A DNA stretch of 36,093 nucleotides from Parageobacillus caldoxylosilyticus NBRC 107762 (lineage in GTDB: Bacteria; Bacillota; Bacilli; Bacillales; Anoxybacillaceae). The stretch spans positions 1-36,093 of the forward strand of contig NZ_BAWO01000025.1 in assembly GCF_000632715.1 (NCBI RefSeq), read 5' to 3'. The translations under genes and the position numbers were made by a program. The notes under the pieces were generated by a model that was not told where the DNA came from, searched no databases, and saw nothing but the letters and a program-made list of their open reading frames with translations. This document shows, piece after piece, positions 8,036-15,655 of this stretch (positions within the stretch are counted from its first letter, which is position 1; each line of letters opens with the position of its first letter).

Positions 8036-8557
8036 CTATTTTTTAATTTCACCACAAGCAATTCGTCCACCAGCATCTCCAGCCGGCTGTGTCATTCCAT
8101 CATCTTTTCCCGCGTGAATGACAATCGCCGTCCCGTCTTTGGTCAATAGCGACCCTTTCGTTCCTTCTTTTAACGTCACATTCGGCGCCGTCAATTCGAC
8201 GTTAACCGTTCCGTCTTCTTTGACAATAATATTAGGCAAGTCGCCGGCATGCGCACCTTCCGGATGGAGCAATCCATGTTTTTTCCCGTCCGGATTATAG
8301 TGATTCCCAGCCGATTGGAAATCCGGTTTTTTGCAAACGCCTTTTTCGTGGATATGAATCGCATGTTCCCCAGGCGGAAGCCCCTCCAAATCCAGCTTCA
8401 ATTTGACTCCTTTTGCCTGTTCCATCAATTGGATCGTGCCGACGGAATCACCATCGCTATTAATCATATGGACTTTTAAATTAGTAGCATCTTCATTTTG
8501 GCAGCCGGCAAGGAATAAAACCGTTGCAGCTAACAACCAGCTTGCTCGTTGAAGCAC
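8036..8557 (-). CDS. sodC: Lipoprotein Cu/Zn superoxide dismutase
   Basis: The 173-residue protein has a short signal peptide with lipobox LAGC (Cys19), so it is anchored outside the cell. The SOD_Cu domain follows. All expected ligands are present: copper His68, His70, His86 and His148; zinc His86, His94, His103 and Asp106. The disulfide cysteines Cys75 and Cys168 are present too. It should dismutate extracellular superoxide. The related B. subtilis YojM lacks copper ligands, so this protein differs in an important way. The start is GTG 8557 behind GGAGGGG. It is transcribed alone and ends at the terminator downstream. Confidence 0.93.
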   Translation of the reverse strand: MLQRASWLLAATVLFLAGCQNEDATNLKVHMINSDGDSVGTIQLMEQAKGVKLKLDLEGLPPGEHAIHIHEKGVCKKPDFQSAGNHYNPDGKKHGLLHPEGAHAGDLPNIIVKEDGTVNVELTAPNVTLKEGTKGSLLTKDGTAIVIHAGKDDGMTQPAGDAGGRIACGEIKK

Positions 8558-8622
8558 AAAACCCCTCCAGGCAATACGTTTTTATCTGTTAGTATTGCCA
8601 GAGAGAAGGCATATTAAACATT

Positions 8623-8835
8623 CTATTTTTCATCGCGGATTACATTTTTTTTCTTTAACTGTTCTTCTAATTTCTTTGCCTCTTCTTCCTGCCATTTGGA
8701 AATTTTTATGATCAGCCGCATCGTTAAAAGCGCCGCAATCAAGAAAATGGTGCATGTAATGGCAGCCGGAATATATTCGCGTTTATCTTCCGGAAAGTAT
8801 AAAAATAAGTTTAATATATTTGGAAGAATCATCAT
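8623..8835 (-). CDS. Small membrane protein with charged C-terminal helix
   Basis: The 70-residue protein has one clear membrane segment (about 21-44) followed by a strongly charged Lys/Glu-rich stretch (about 46-70) that should form an amphipathic or coiled helix on the cytosolic side. The start at 8835 is preceded by GGAGAAAGG seven bases away; an adjacent second ATG is in frame. I do not recognise the family. It lies between kapD and sodC, where B. subtilis has other genes (kapB, kinB). It is not KapB, which is a larger lipoprotein. Function unknown. Confidence 0.6.
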   Translation of the reverse strand: MMILPNILNLFLYFPEDKREYIPAAITCTIFLIAALLTMRLIIKISKWQEEEAKKLEEQLKKKNVIRDEK

Positions 8836-8915
8836 TCAACAACCTTTCTCCAGAATATTTCAATCGCTATTATAGCATAAACAAACAAAAAAAAGACCGC
8901 TGTCGGTGCGGCTCA

Positions 8916-9539
8916 CTAAAGCGCGAATTTTTTCCTCAGCTGGGTGAAATCGATCCGCTCCCCGAGCGTCGGCGGCTTTGTTTTCGTCAAATATTTTTTA
9001 TCATTTTCCACTAACCGGAAGATAGTATAGGTAGTGAACGCGTCATCCAACGCACAGTGCGCTTTTCCAACTCCTTCATTTCCATACTCCTGTATTGCCT
9101 TTCGCAGTCCGGTCTGACTTTTATTGCCGAAAAACCGTTTATATTCCATTGCCAAATCGCGATGTTCTCCGCTAAATGGGAACGGCACATTCGCCGACAT
9201 ACAATTTTCCCGCAATACTTTCATATCCATGCTGCCCCATGTCACTACCGTGCTCGGCCGCGCCCGATCATACTTGCTTAGCAGCGTAACAAGTTCATAA
9301 AAGCTGATTCCTTGATCGATTTGTTCTTGTGTAATCTTTAAAAAAGATTTGCACCGGTCTGTAAGCTGCGGGAAGCGCAGCGGTTTCACATATGCCGAAA
9401 ACTGGTCACATACTTCGCCATTGACCACCGCGACAAGACCGACTTCAATAATTTCTGGAAGAAACCCGTGCGGCTTCGTTTTTGTCTCTGGCATCGTAAA
9501 TTCAAAATCGAGGAACAAATATTGTTGTGCGGTCGACAT
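8916..9539 (-). CDS. kapD: DEDDh exonuclease-like sporulation inhibitor KapD
   Basis: The 207-residue protein has a DEDDh 3'-5' exonuclease fold with all five residues visible: Asp11 and Glu13 (FLDFEF), Asp105 (WGSMDMK), His161 and Asp166 (HCALDDAF). It is orthologous to B. subtilis KapD, described as an inhibitor of the KinA route into sporulation. Its substrate is not known to me. The start is ATG 9539 (MSTAQQYLF) after AAGGGAGGG; the upstream in-frame ATGs are not family-like. The B. subtilis neighbours kinB and kapB are absent here. A weak GC hairpin with a long T-run on the minus strand (8884-8911) may terminate it. Confidence 0.9.
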   Translation of the reverse strand: MSTAQQYLFLDFEFTMPETKTKPHGFLPEIIEVGLVAVVNGEVCDQFSAYVKPLRFPQLTDRCKSFLKITQEQIDQGISFYELVTLLSKYDRARPSTVVTWGSMDMKVLRENCMSANVPFPFSGEHRDLAMEYKRFFGNKSQTGLRKAIQEYGNEGVGKAHCALDDAFTTYTIFRLVENDKKYLTKTKPPTLGERIDFTQLRKKFAL

Positions 9540-9703
9540 ATCTTTCCCTCCCTTCTTATGCATTATCACGAATGATCTTGCTATTATTATTATATCATGA
9601 GGAAGCGACAGTTTATTTCCTTTTTCAGAAAATATCAAAAAAAGGGCGAAAGCCGGAAAAGTTAGGTATAATGGATGAATAATTGGAAAGGAGAAAAAAT
9701 GCG

Positions 9704-10471
9704 GTGAAGAAGCTCGTGATATGTCTATGCTTGATAATTCTTCTAGCAGGCTGCTCCCACGCCAACGAGAAAAATACCGTCCTTACAGTAGGGGCGGCCG
9801 CTAGCATGAAAGACGTTCTTGAAGCGATTGGCAAGCAATATGAAAAAGAGCACCATGATGTCACGCTTCGCTTTACCTTTGCCTCAACGGGAACGTTGCA
9901 AAAACAAATTGAACAAGGGGCGCCGATTGATATATTTGTTTCCGCCGATGCCCGTACGTTTGAACAGCTGCAGCAAAACAAGACGGTTATCGCCGAGCAC
10001 GACCGTCCCCTCGTTTACAACGAGCTTGTTTTGATCGTACCAAAAGATCGTTCAAGCTTGGTGCATTCCCTATCTGATTTAACGAACCAGTCCATCCGTT
10101 CAGTGGCGATCGGCATTCCGGAAACGGTGCCAGCCGGCGCTTACGCTAGACAATGGCTGCAGTCGGCCGGATTATGGGAAAAACTAAAAACAAAATATAT
10201 TTTTACTAAAGATGTCCGCCAAGTGCTGACTTATGTCGAATCACAAAATGTCGATGGAGGAATCGTCTATCGCACTGATGCCCTTGCATCGAAGCACGTT
10301 CATATCGCCGCGGTTGCTCCGCCTCCGCTCAACAAGCAGATCGTCTATAAGGCAGGAGTGGTGGTTCAATCGAAACAACAAAAAGCAGCAAAACAATGGG
10401 TGGCCTACTTATATTCGAAGCAAGCCGCATCATTCTTTCAAAAATACGGATTTATTGTCCCTGGCAAGTAG
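9704..10471 (+). CDS. modA: Molybdate ABC transporter substrate-binding lipoprotein
   Basis: The 255-residue protein has a signal peptide with lipobox LAGC near residue 16 and the ModA pattern: GAAASMKDVLEAI, ASTGTLQKQIEQGAPIDIF and a C-terminal DGGIVYRTDA. These residues line the oxyanion pocket of molybdate/tungstate-binding proteins. It should capture molybdate outside the cell for an ABC importer. The start is GTG 9704, ten bases after AAAGGAG. A TTG start at 9683 would run through the ribosome binding site. No modB or modC follows, so the permease and ATPase must lie elsewhere. A TATAAT at 9667-9672 may be the -10 box. Confidence 0.92.
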   Translation: MKKLVICLCLIILLAGCSHANEKNTVLTVGAAASMKDVLEAIGKQYEKEHHDVTLRFTFASTGTLQKQIEQGAPIDIFVSADARTFEQLQQNKTVIAEHDRPLVYNELVLIVPKDRSSLVHSLSDLTNQSIRSVAIGIPETVPAGAYARQWLQSAGLWEKLKTKYIFTKDVRQVLTYVESQNVDGGIVYRTDALASKHVHIAAVAPPPLNKQIVYKAGVVVQSKQQKAAKQWVAYLYSKQAASFFQKYGFIVPGK

Positions 10472-10538
10472 ATATTTGTTTGAAAACACTGAAGAGAAAG
10501 ACTATACTGATTTTATATAGTAAAAAGGGGGCGCTGCC

Positions 10539-10973
10539 ATGAAAAATGTGGTCATACACAAAATTGTCACTTTTATTTTCACGGAAGAACAACTAAAAGC
10601 ATACTGGGACAAGCAAAAATCGCATATTCCATTTGCCTCATTAACAAATGAACAATATATGGAACTCGCCGAAGATATGCTGAACCATTCTTCGCATAGC
10701 CAGCTCGAGCAGCACCTGATTGACAAAGGATGGCGAACCGAGGAAGAAGCAAACGGTCTTGTGCTTGCCGAAGATGAATCGCGCGAGGATATTCATATCG
10801 AAATTGTCGATACGTCCGTGCCAACCGAGCCGACGAAGAAATTGTTTATTGACCGCATGACAGAAATACAATGCCCGCACTGCTCATTTTCTTTCTATTT
10901 GCGTAACGCTCATCCAACCCGTAGCGACTGGACATGCCCTGCATGCGGAAATGCCTTTCATACCTCCGTCTAA
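10539..10973 (+). CDS. Zinc-ribbon protein of unknown function
   Basis: I do not recognise this 144-residue protein. The N-terminal two thirds are mixed alpha/beta and acidic (pattern EEQLKAYWDKQ, then an acidic patch near 78-90). The C-terminus has a four-cysteine ribbon: CPHC (Cys112, Cys115) and CPAC (Cys133, Cys136), spaced like a rubredoxin-type zinc knuckle. The ATG is preceded by AAGGGGG. It lies 67 bases after modA and 27 bases before a transporter gene on the same strand, so co-transcription is likely. It may bind nucleic acid or protein through the ribbon. No role should be assumed from modA alone. Confidence 0.75.
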   Translation: MKNVVIHKIVTFIFTEEQLKAYWDKQKSHIPFASLTNEQYMELAEDMLNHSSHSQLEQHLIDKGWRTEEEANGLVLAEDESREDIHIEIVDTSVPTEPTKKLFIDRMTEIQCPHCSFSFYLRNAHPTRSDWTCPACGNAFHTSV

Positions 10974-11000
10974 AACAAAGGAAAGGAGCGTTTACAAGTC

Positions 11001-12329
11001 ATGTCTCATACCGCAGCAACGGAAATATCCAATTTTCAATATTATTTTGCCATCGCTATTTTCTTGATTACATACGCCATTATCATCTCCGAAAAAATCA
11101 ACCGCGCCGTGATTGCACTGTTTGGCGCAGCGGTAATGATTATTTTTGGCATCGTCGACCTGCATAAAGCTTTTACCCATCATATCGAATGGGGAACGAT
11201 CACCTTGCTTATCGGTATGATGATTTTGGTCGACATTACAAGTAAATCTGGTTTTTTTCAATACATGGCGATTAAAGCGGCCAAGTTAGCAAAAGGGCGT
11301 CCTATCCGCATTTTAGTGATGCTTTCGTCATTAACCGGTATCTTATCCGCCTTTTTGGATAATGTCACAACCGTACTGCTCGTTGTTCCTGTTACGTTTT
11401 CGATTACGCGCATGCTGCAAGTAAATCCGGTTCCTTATTTAATCTCGGAAGTGCTGCTGTCCAATATCGGAGGAACGGCGACATTAATCGGCGACCCGCC
11501 AAACATTATGATTGGGTCGGCCAATAAACATCTTGATTTTAACGCATTTTTGCTCAACTTAACACCAATCGTGCTCCTCATTGCTGCAGTGACCATCGCC
11601 CTTTTGGCATGGATTTATCGCAAGCAGCTGAAAACGGATGAAAAACTTATCAGCAAGCTGATGAATGTAAATGACGCCGACTATATTAAGGACGCCAAAC
11701 TACTAAAAAAATCCGTATCCATATTAGCGCTGACGATTTTGGGCTTTATCCTTCATTCGGTCATCCATGTTGATGCGGCCGTCATCGCGATGACAGGCGC
11801 TGTCATTTTAATGTTGGTCGCGGTGCCGGAACATGAAATCGAGGATGTATTTGCCTCGGTGGAATGGGTAACCATTTTCTTTTTTGCTGGTCTATTCATC
11901 TTAGTGGGCGGACTGGTGGACATCGGCCTTATAAAAAGTTTAGCGGAAAAAGTGCTCGAAATCACCGGCGGCGATATTTCCGTCGCGGCGTATTTTATCC
12001 TTTGGCTATCGGGCATTGCCTCTGCCACGATCGATAACATTCCGTTTGTCGCCACCATGATTCCACTGATTAAAGACATGGCTGTTGGCATGGGATTATC
12101 GCCGGATGCCGCGCAAATTGAAGTATTATGGTGGGCATTGTCACTAGGCGCCTGCCTTGGCGGAAACGGCACATTAATCGGTGCCTCTGCGAACGTCATC
12201 GTCGCCGGCATCGCTTCGCGCGAAGGGCATGGGTTCAGCTATATGGACTTTTTAAAAATTGGCGCGCCGTTGACGCTGATTGCTCTGCTGCTTTCCCACG
12301 CCTATTTGTTCGTTCGTTATTTAATGTAA
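11001..12329 (+). CDS. ArsB/NhaD-family (ion transporter superfamily) permease
   Basis: The 442-residue integral membrane protein has about eleven to twelve hydrophobic segments. It carries the two repeated signatures of the ArsB/NhaD/P-protein group: IGGTATLIGDPPNIMIGS (about 157-174) and GGNGTLIGASANVIVAG (about 389-405), plus paired FLDNVTTVLL and TIDNIPFVATM motifs in the inverted-repeat core. Family members move arsenite, sodium or organic anions; the substrate here cannot be told, and no arsR or arsC is nearby. GGAG lies 12 bases before the ATG. A terminator follows at 12345. Confidence 0.88.
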   Translation: MSHTAATEISNFQYYFAIAIFLITYAIIISEKINRAVIALFGAAVMIIFGIVDLHKAFTHHIEWGTITLLIGMMILVDITSKSGFFQYMAIKAAKLAKGRPIRILVMLSSLTGILSAFLDNVTTVLLVVPVTFSITRMLQVNPVPYLISEVLLSNIGGTATLIGDPPNIMIGSANKHLDFNAFLLNLTPIVLLIAAVTIALLAWIYRKQLKTDEKLISKLMNVNDADYIKDAKLLKKSVSILALTILGFILHSVIHVDAAVIAMTGAVILMLVAVPEHEIEDVFASVEWVTIFFFAGLFILVGGLVDIGLIKSLAEKVLEITGGDISVAAYFILWLSGIASATIDNIPFVATMIPLIKDMAVGMGLSPDAAQIEVLWWALSLGACLGGNGTLIGASANVIVAGIASREGHGFSYMDFLKIGAPLTLIALLLSHAYLFVRYLM

Positions 12330-12344
12330 TAAGAGCAGAATGTT

Positions 12345-12383
12345 AAAGGAGCGAAGTTCAACAGAAATTCGCTCCTTTTCTCA
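12345..12383 (+). terminator. Terminator after the ArsB/NhaD-type permease
   Basis: Eleven-base arms at 12345-12355 (AAAGGAGCGAA) and 12368-12378 (TTCGCTCCTTT) surround a 12-base loop, and a T-rich run follows. It separates the permease from the next plus-strand gene. Confidence 0.85.
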
Positions 12384-12431
12384 TTTTGTACATATAGTAG
12401 TATAGAAATAATTAACAAGGAGGAATAACCT

Positions 12432-12785
12432 GTGATATTGTATCCTGCATTCCCTCCCCCATATATGGTCAGGCAATATCCGCCGGTGAATCCTGCTCTT
12501 TTTTCCCAATCGGCGGCGACCGCACAAACATTGATGAACGACGCCAGCACGATTTTAAAAAAACTAGCGGAATCAAAATCGTTCGCAACCAGCGTCATGG
12601 CAGCGGCACAGGAGGGAAAAACAAAGGAAGTCAGCCGGATGATTCAATCGCTTGGAATTAAATCGAAAGTCGATCTTTATTTTAATCCCGACGGCATCCG
12701 CTTGACTTTATCTCCTCCGCCAGGTGCGTTTTTATGTTGTCAGCTTGTTATTGGCTTACGCTGGAATACGTTTCCGCCCACCTAA
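12432..12785 (+). CDS. Conserved small protein, function unknown
   Basis: The 117-residue protein begins with a proline- and aromatic-rich segment (FPPPYMVRQYPPVNP), then a helical middle (about 22-72) and a C-terminal beta-like part with LYFNPDGIRLTL and CCQLVIGLRW. The start is GTG 12432, seven bases after AAGGAGGAA. I recall similar proteins only as conserved hypotheticals of Bacillaceae and cannot name the family. There is no signal peptide or membrane segment. It stands alone after a terminator. Function unknown. Confidence 0.7.
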   Translation: MILYPAFPPPYMVRQYPPVNPALFSQSAATAQTLMNDASTILKKLAESKSFATSVMAAAQEGKTKEVSRMIQSLGIKSKVDLYFNPDGIRLTLSPPPGAFLCCQLVIGLRWNTFPPT

Positions 12786-12853
12786 TCGCTTGCGAACGCG
12801 ATCGGGCTGCACCTTCCACAGAGGTGAGCCCTTTCCTCACCCAATTCATAACA

Positions 12854-13012
12854 TTACGCATTTCCATTTTCATCAAACGGCTGTTTTTTCCCGATTTCTG
12901 CGGCATCGCGCAAATCGTATCCATCATCGTTTTTGCTTACATGAATAATATCTTCGTTTGCCCCTTTTTTGCTCGCCTGTTTGATCTCCCGTTCTTGCTC
13001 AGCAAATTTCAT
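12854..13012 (-). CDS. 52-residue hydrophilic protein (short gene, easily missed)
   Basis: On the minus strand AAAGGAG is followed by an ATG at 13012 and a 52-codon frame ending in TAA at 12854-12856. The peptide starts MKFAEQEREIKQASKKG and ends PFDENGNA. It is very polar, rich in Lys, Asp, Glu and Asn, with no hydrophobic segment. An earlier ATG (13017) runs into a stop after two codons. The good ribosome binding site and biased composition support a real gene. I do not recognise a family; small acidic-basic proteins of this sort are common in spore formers. It is divergent from bioY. Confidence 0.6.
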   Translation of the reverse strand: MKFAEQEREIKQASKKGANEDIIHVSKNDDGYDLRDAAEIGKKQPFDENGNA

Positions 13013-13088
13013 GCCATTTCTCCTTTCTTAGCGAATAAAAATCAGCATACCGCTTTCTTTTTATTATGCACATGTCCGAAAAATATAG

Positions 13089-13117
13089 TTGACATCCCTC
13101 TTATTGTTCGATACGAT
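13089..13117 (+). promoter_or_regulatory. SigA-type promoter of bioY
   Basis: A perfect -35 TTGACA (13089-13094) is separated by 17 bases from a -10-like TACGAT (13112-13117). The BirA operator begins two bases downstream, so repressor binding would block transcription start. Confidence 0.75.
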
Positions 13118-13118
13118 T

Positions 13119-13149
13119 TTGTTAACACACAAAAGAAGGGGGTTTACAT
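13119..13149 (+). promoter_or_regulatory. BirA operator (biotin box) of bioY
   Basis: TTGTTAAC (13119-13126), 15 spacer bases and GTTTACAT (13142-13149) match the known Firmicutes BirA site, TTGTTAAC-N15-GTTAACAA, with two mismatches, both in the right half. It lies between the -10 box and the bioY ATG and covers the ribosome binding site. It predicts repression of bioY when biotinyl-AMP-BirA is abundant. Confidence 0.88.
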
Positions 13150-13758
13150 ATGGAGGCACAACATCCGAAATGGCGTGCCATTGATATTACATTGATCGGC
13201 ATGTTCGTGGCCTTGATGGCGATCGGTGCCAATATCACATCATGGGCGCCATTTTTGGTCATCGGCGGCGTTCCAATTACCTTGCAAACATTTTTCTGCG
13301 TGCTCGCTGGAGCTGTTTTAGGACGAAGGCTTGGCGCCGCGGCGATGATGGTTTATATGTTAGTCGGTTTATTTGGCGCCCCGGTGTTTGCCAAGTTTGG
13401 CGGCGGATTTGGCAGCATTGTCGGCCCAACATTCGGCTTTATCGTCTCTTTCATTTTTGCTGCATATGCTACAGGCTGGATCATTGAGCGCAGCAAGGAC
13501 AATCCGTCTACTGTCCGCTTTGTCGCCGCATCACTCGTCGGCATGGCCATTAACTATGTCATCGGTACAAACTGGATGTATGCCGCTTATAAATGGTGGG
13601 CGGTAGCGCCACAAGGATTTTCCTATGGCATGGCATGGAGTTGGATGATGGTGCCGCTTCCGAAAGACATTATTTTATCGATCGTAGCTGGAGTAATGGC
13701 GCCACGTATGTATCGCGCCATCCGTAAATCGGCTTCCTATTATCGGCACGTTGCCTAA
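13150..13758 (+). CDS. bioY: Biotin transporter BioY (ECF S component)
   Basis: The 202-residue membrane protein has about six hydrophobic segments and BioY features: GVPITLQTFFCVLAGAVLG, LVGLFGAPVFAKFGGGFG, the GTNWMYAAYKW stretch and the C-terminal PLPKDI with the conserved Lys-Asp. It binds biotin in the membrane and works alone or with the ECF energy-coupling module EcfA1A2T encoded elsewhere. The ATG at 13150 follows AAGAAGGGGG. The position before pepA corresponds to B. subtilis yuiG. Regulation by BirA is read directly from the operator just upstream. No biotin synthesis genes are in the window. Confidence 0.93.
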   Translation: MEAQHPKWRAIDITLIGMFVALMAIGANITSWAPFLVIGGVPITLQTFFCVLAGAVLGRRLGAAAMMVYMLVGLFGAPVFAKFGGGFGSIVGPTFGFIVSFIFAAYATGWIIERSKDNPSTVRFVAASLVGMAINYVIGTNWMYAAYKWWAVAPQGFSYGMAWSWMMVPLPKDIILSIVAGVMAPRMYRAIRKSASYYRHVA

Positions 13759-13795
13759 TTCCCTGTTCATGAATGCTCTTCTTTCTCTATAAATA

Positions 13796-13827
13796 AAGCG
13801 CGCATATCCAAAAAGGAATGCGCGCTT
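13796..13827. terminator. Bidirectional terminator between bioY and pit
   Basis: Ten-base arms AAGCGCGCAT (13796-13805) and ATGCGCGCTT (13818-13827) enclose a 12-base loop, with A/T-rich flanks on both sides. It sits between the convergent bioY and pit genes. Confidence 0.87.
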
Positions 13828-13832
13828 CTTTA

Positions 13833-14831
13833 TTAGAAAAATAGTTTTAAAATTTGAAATACAAATCCCGAAATCAACGCCGAAACAGGCAACGTAATGA
13901 TCCATGTCAACACAATGCGCTGTGCGACTCCCCATTTTACGCCCCTCACGCGCTGCGCCGCACCGACTCCCATGATCGCCGACGAAATGACATGGGTCGT
14001 ACTAACCGGCAAATGAAGAAGGGTAGCCGAGAAAATGACGAGCGCAGACGATAAATCGGCAGCGGCGCCATTGACCGGACGGATTTTCATAATCTTGCCG
14101 CCGACCGTTTTAATAATTTTCCAACCACCGACTGATGTCCCGATTCCCATTGCAAGCGCGGCGGCGATCCGCACCCATTCCGGCACATTGTCTGATGTAT
14201 GGTAATTGGCGGCGATCAGCGCCATCGTAATAATTCCCATCGTCTTTTGCGCATCGTTCGTTCCATGTGTAAAGGACTGCAGCGCTGCCGTTACGACTTG
14301 AAACATACGAAATCCTTTCGTCGTACGGGTTAAATTGGCGTTTTTAAAGATGAAACGGAACAGGCTCATAATGACAAAGCCTACCGCCAGCGCTAAAAAT
14401 GGCGAGATAATCAACGATTCCAAAATTTTAAGAAACCCTTTATAATGCAACACATCGAACCCGGCGGCCGAAACCGCAGCTCCCGCCACCGAACCGATTA
14501 ATGCATGCGAAGAACTGCTTGGAATACCATAATACCAAGTGATTAAATTCCACACGATCGCAGCGATTAACGCTGCTAAAATGACGATAGAACCATTTTC
14601 CAAAGCGAATGGATCGACGATGTCTTTGGTGATCGTTTTCGCCACCCCGGTAAAGGTCAGCGCACCGATAAAGTTCATCGACGCCGCCAAAATAATCGCT
14701 TTTCGCGGCGAAAGCGCCCGTGTGGATACCGATGTGGCAATGGCATTGGCAGTGTCATGAAATCCGTTGATAAAATCAAACGCCAATGCGAAAAAAACAA
14801 TCAGAGCCGTAAGTACCAATACCGTATCCAT
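13833..14831 (-). CDS. pit: Low-affinity inorganic phosphate transporter (Pit family)
   Basis: The 332-residue membrane protein has the two PHO4/Pit signatures in its halves: FDFINGFHDTANAIATSV near residues 19-36, and SFTHGTNDAQKTMGI in the middle. It takes up phosphate, probably as a metal-phosphate complex, using the proton gradient. AAAGGAG lies about 11 bases before the ATG. It is the second gene of a two-gene operon, 17 bases after ykaA. That pairing of a DUF47 protein with a Pit transporter is conserved in B. subtilis (ykaA-ykaB), although there at another locus. Confidence 0.93.
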   Translation of the reverse strand: MDTVLVLTALIVFFALAFDFINGFHDTANAIATSVSTRALSPRKAIILAASMNFIGALTFTGVAKTITKDIVDPFALENGSIVILAALIAAIVWNLITWYYGIPSSSSHALIGSVAGAAVSAAGFDVLHYKGFLKILESLIISPFLALAVGFVIMSLFRFIFKNANLTRTTKGFRMFQVVTAALQSFTHGTNDAQKTMGIITMALIAANYHTSDNVPEWVRIAAALAMGIGTSVGGWKIIKTVGGKIMKIRPVNGAAADLSSALVIFSATLLHLPVSTTHVISSAIMGVGAAQRVRGVKWGVAQRIVLTWIITLPVSALISGFVFQILKLFF

Positions 14832-14848
14832 AAAGACGATGTCTCCTT

Positions 14849-15469
14849 TTATGCGTTGCGCATGATGATCGTTTCAATCGTATTCGCTACATCCTCACAG
14901 CTATCGGCAATTTCTTCAAGCATTTCATATAGTTCTTTATATTGAATGATTTTCACCGGATCTTTTTGCTCCACAAATAAATTTTTAATCGAAGCCCGCA
15001 AAATTTCATCGCACTTCGTTTCATAATCCTTAATTTTTATGGCATGTTTCCGCATCTCAAGAAGTTTTTTATGCGATAGCAACTTCAGGGCTTGGGCGAT
15101 TTCAATCGTGCTTTGATAAATGTTATTGAAAAACTTCACCATATGGTCATCAATTTCAGTAAACGAAAACATCTCAAAACGGGCTGAACATTGCTCCAAT
15201 CCGTCTAATACATCGTCCATTTTCATCGCCAGTTGATGAATATCCTCGCGTTCAATTGGCGTAATAAATGTTTTATTTAATTCAACAACGAGTTCATGAA
15301 TATAAGAGTCTCCCTTGCGCTCATACTCTTTCATCACGCGGGCGAATTCTTTTAAATCGCTGACGTTGTTAATTTTATATTCTACAAAGTATTGTGCCGC
15401 CTCTTTCACGTTTTCCGAAATCGTAAATAATAAATCAAAGAAGACATCTTTTTTTGGCGAAAAGATCAT
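14849..15469 (-). CDS. ykaA: DUF47/PhoU-like phosphate transport regulator YkaA
   Basis: The 206-residue all-helical cytosolic protein belongs to the DUF47 (PhoU-like) family, whose members pair with Pit transporters and are thought to control them. Acidic and His-containing helices such as ERKGDSYIHELVVEL and CEDVANTIETI recall the metal-binding E/D-x-x-x-D motifs of PhoU. The start is ATG 15469 (MIFSPKKDVFFDLL), after GGGGG at about nine bases. The longer frame upstream is rejected because the family begins here. It is the first gene of the ykaA-pit operon, behind a promoter with PhoP-box-like repeats. Confidence 0.9.
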   Translation of the reverse strand: MIFSPKKDVFFDLLFTISENVKEAAQYFVEYKINNVSDLKEFARVMKEYERKGDSYIHELVVELNKTFITPIEREDIHQLAMKMDDVLDGLEQCSARFEMFSFTEIDDHMVKFFNNIYQSTIEIAQALKLLSHKKLLEMRKHAIKIKDYETKCDEILRASIKNLFVEQKDPVKIIQYKELYEMLEEIADSCEDVANTIETIIMRNA

Positions 15470-15557
15470 TGTGAAAACCCCCATTGATTTTGAACTGATA
15501 GAAATGGATGCCACTTGTTTTATTTTATGAACTAATGGAATTTATGCTACCTGTTCT

Positions 15558-15585
15558 ATTTTATCAATAAATGTCGAATCGACAA
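15558..15585 (-). promoter_or_regulatory. Putative ykaA-pit promoter
   Basis: On the minus strand TTGTCG (15585-15580) and TAAAAT (15563-15558) are 16 bases apart, giving a weak SigA-type promoter. A 13-base palindrome TGTCGAATCGACA (15572-15584) overlaps the -35 box and contains a TGTCGAA match to the Spo0A box core. Confidence 0.4.
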
Positions 15586-15601
15586 GAAAAGATAAAAAAA
15601 A

Positions 15602-15640
15602 TTTACATTAAATTTACATTATCTTTACATTACGTACATA
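15602..15640 (+). promoter_or_regulatory. PhoP-box-like tandem repeats upstream of ykaA-pit
   Basis: TTTACA occurs at 15602-15607, 15613-15618 and 15624-15629, exactly every 11 bases, with a degenerate fourth unit TACATA at 15635-15640. PhoP of Bacillus binds tandem TT(A/T/C)ACA units with about five bases between them, so the match is good. The units read along the plus strand, while the only gene they can serve (ykaA) is on the minus strand. The orientation is therefore unusual for an activator. Confidence 0.55.
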
Positions 15641-15655
15641 TAGCATTCCAAAAAC

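Noticed and set aside
7888-8076. 62-codon minus-strand frame between patB and sodC
   Set aside because: It covers the terminator hairpin and overlaps the end of sodC, with no ribosome site.
8623-8835. KapB ortholog
   Set aside because: KapB is a longer lipoprotein; this 70-residue protein has no lipobox and a single membrane helix.
12820-12843. Terminator after the 52-residue gene (GGTGAG/CTCACC hairpin)
   Set aside because: The stem is only six pairs and has no T-run on either strand; it could be a weak structure only.
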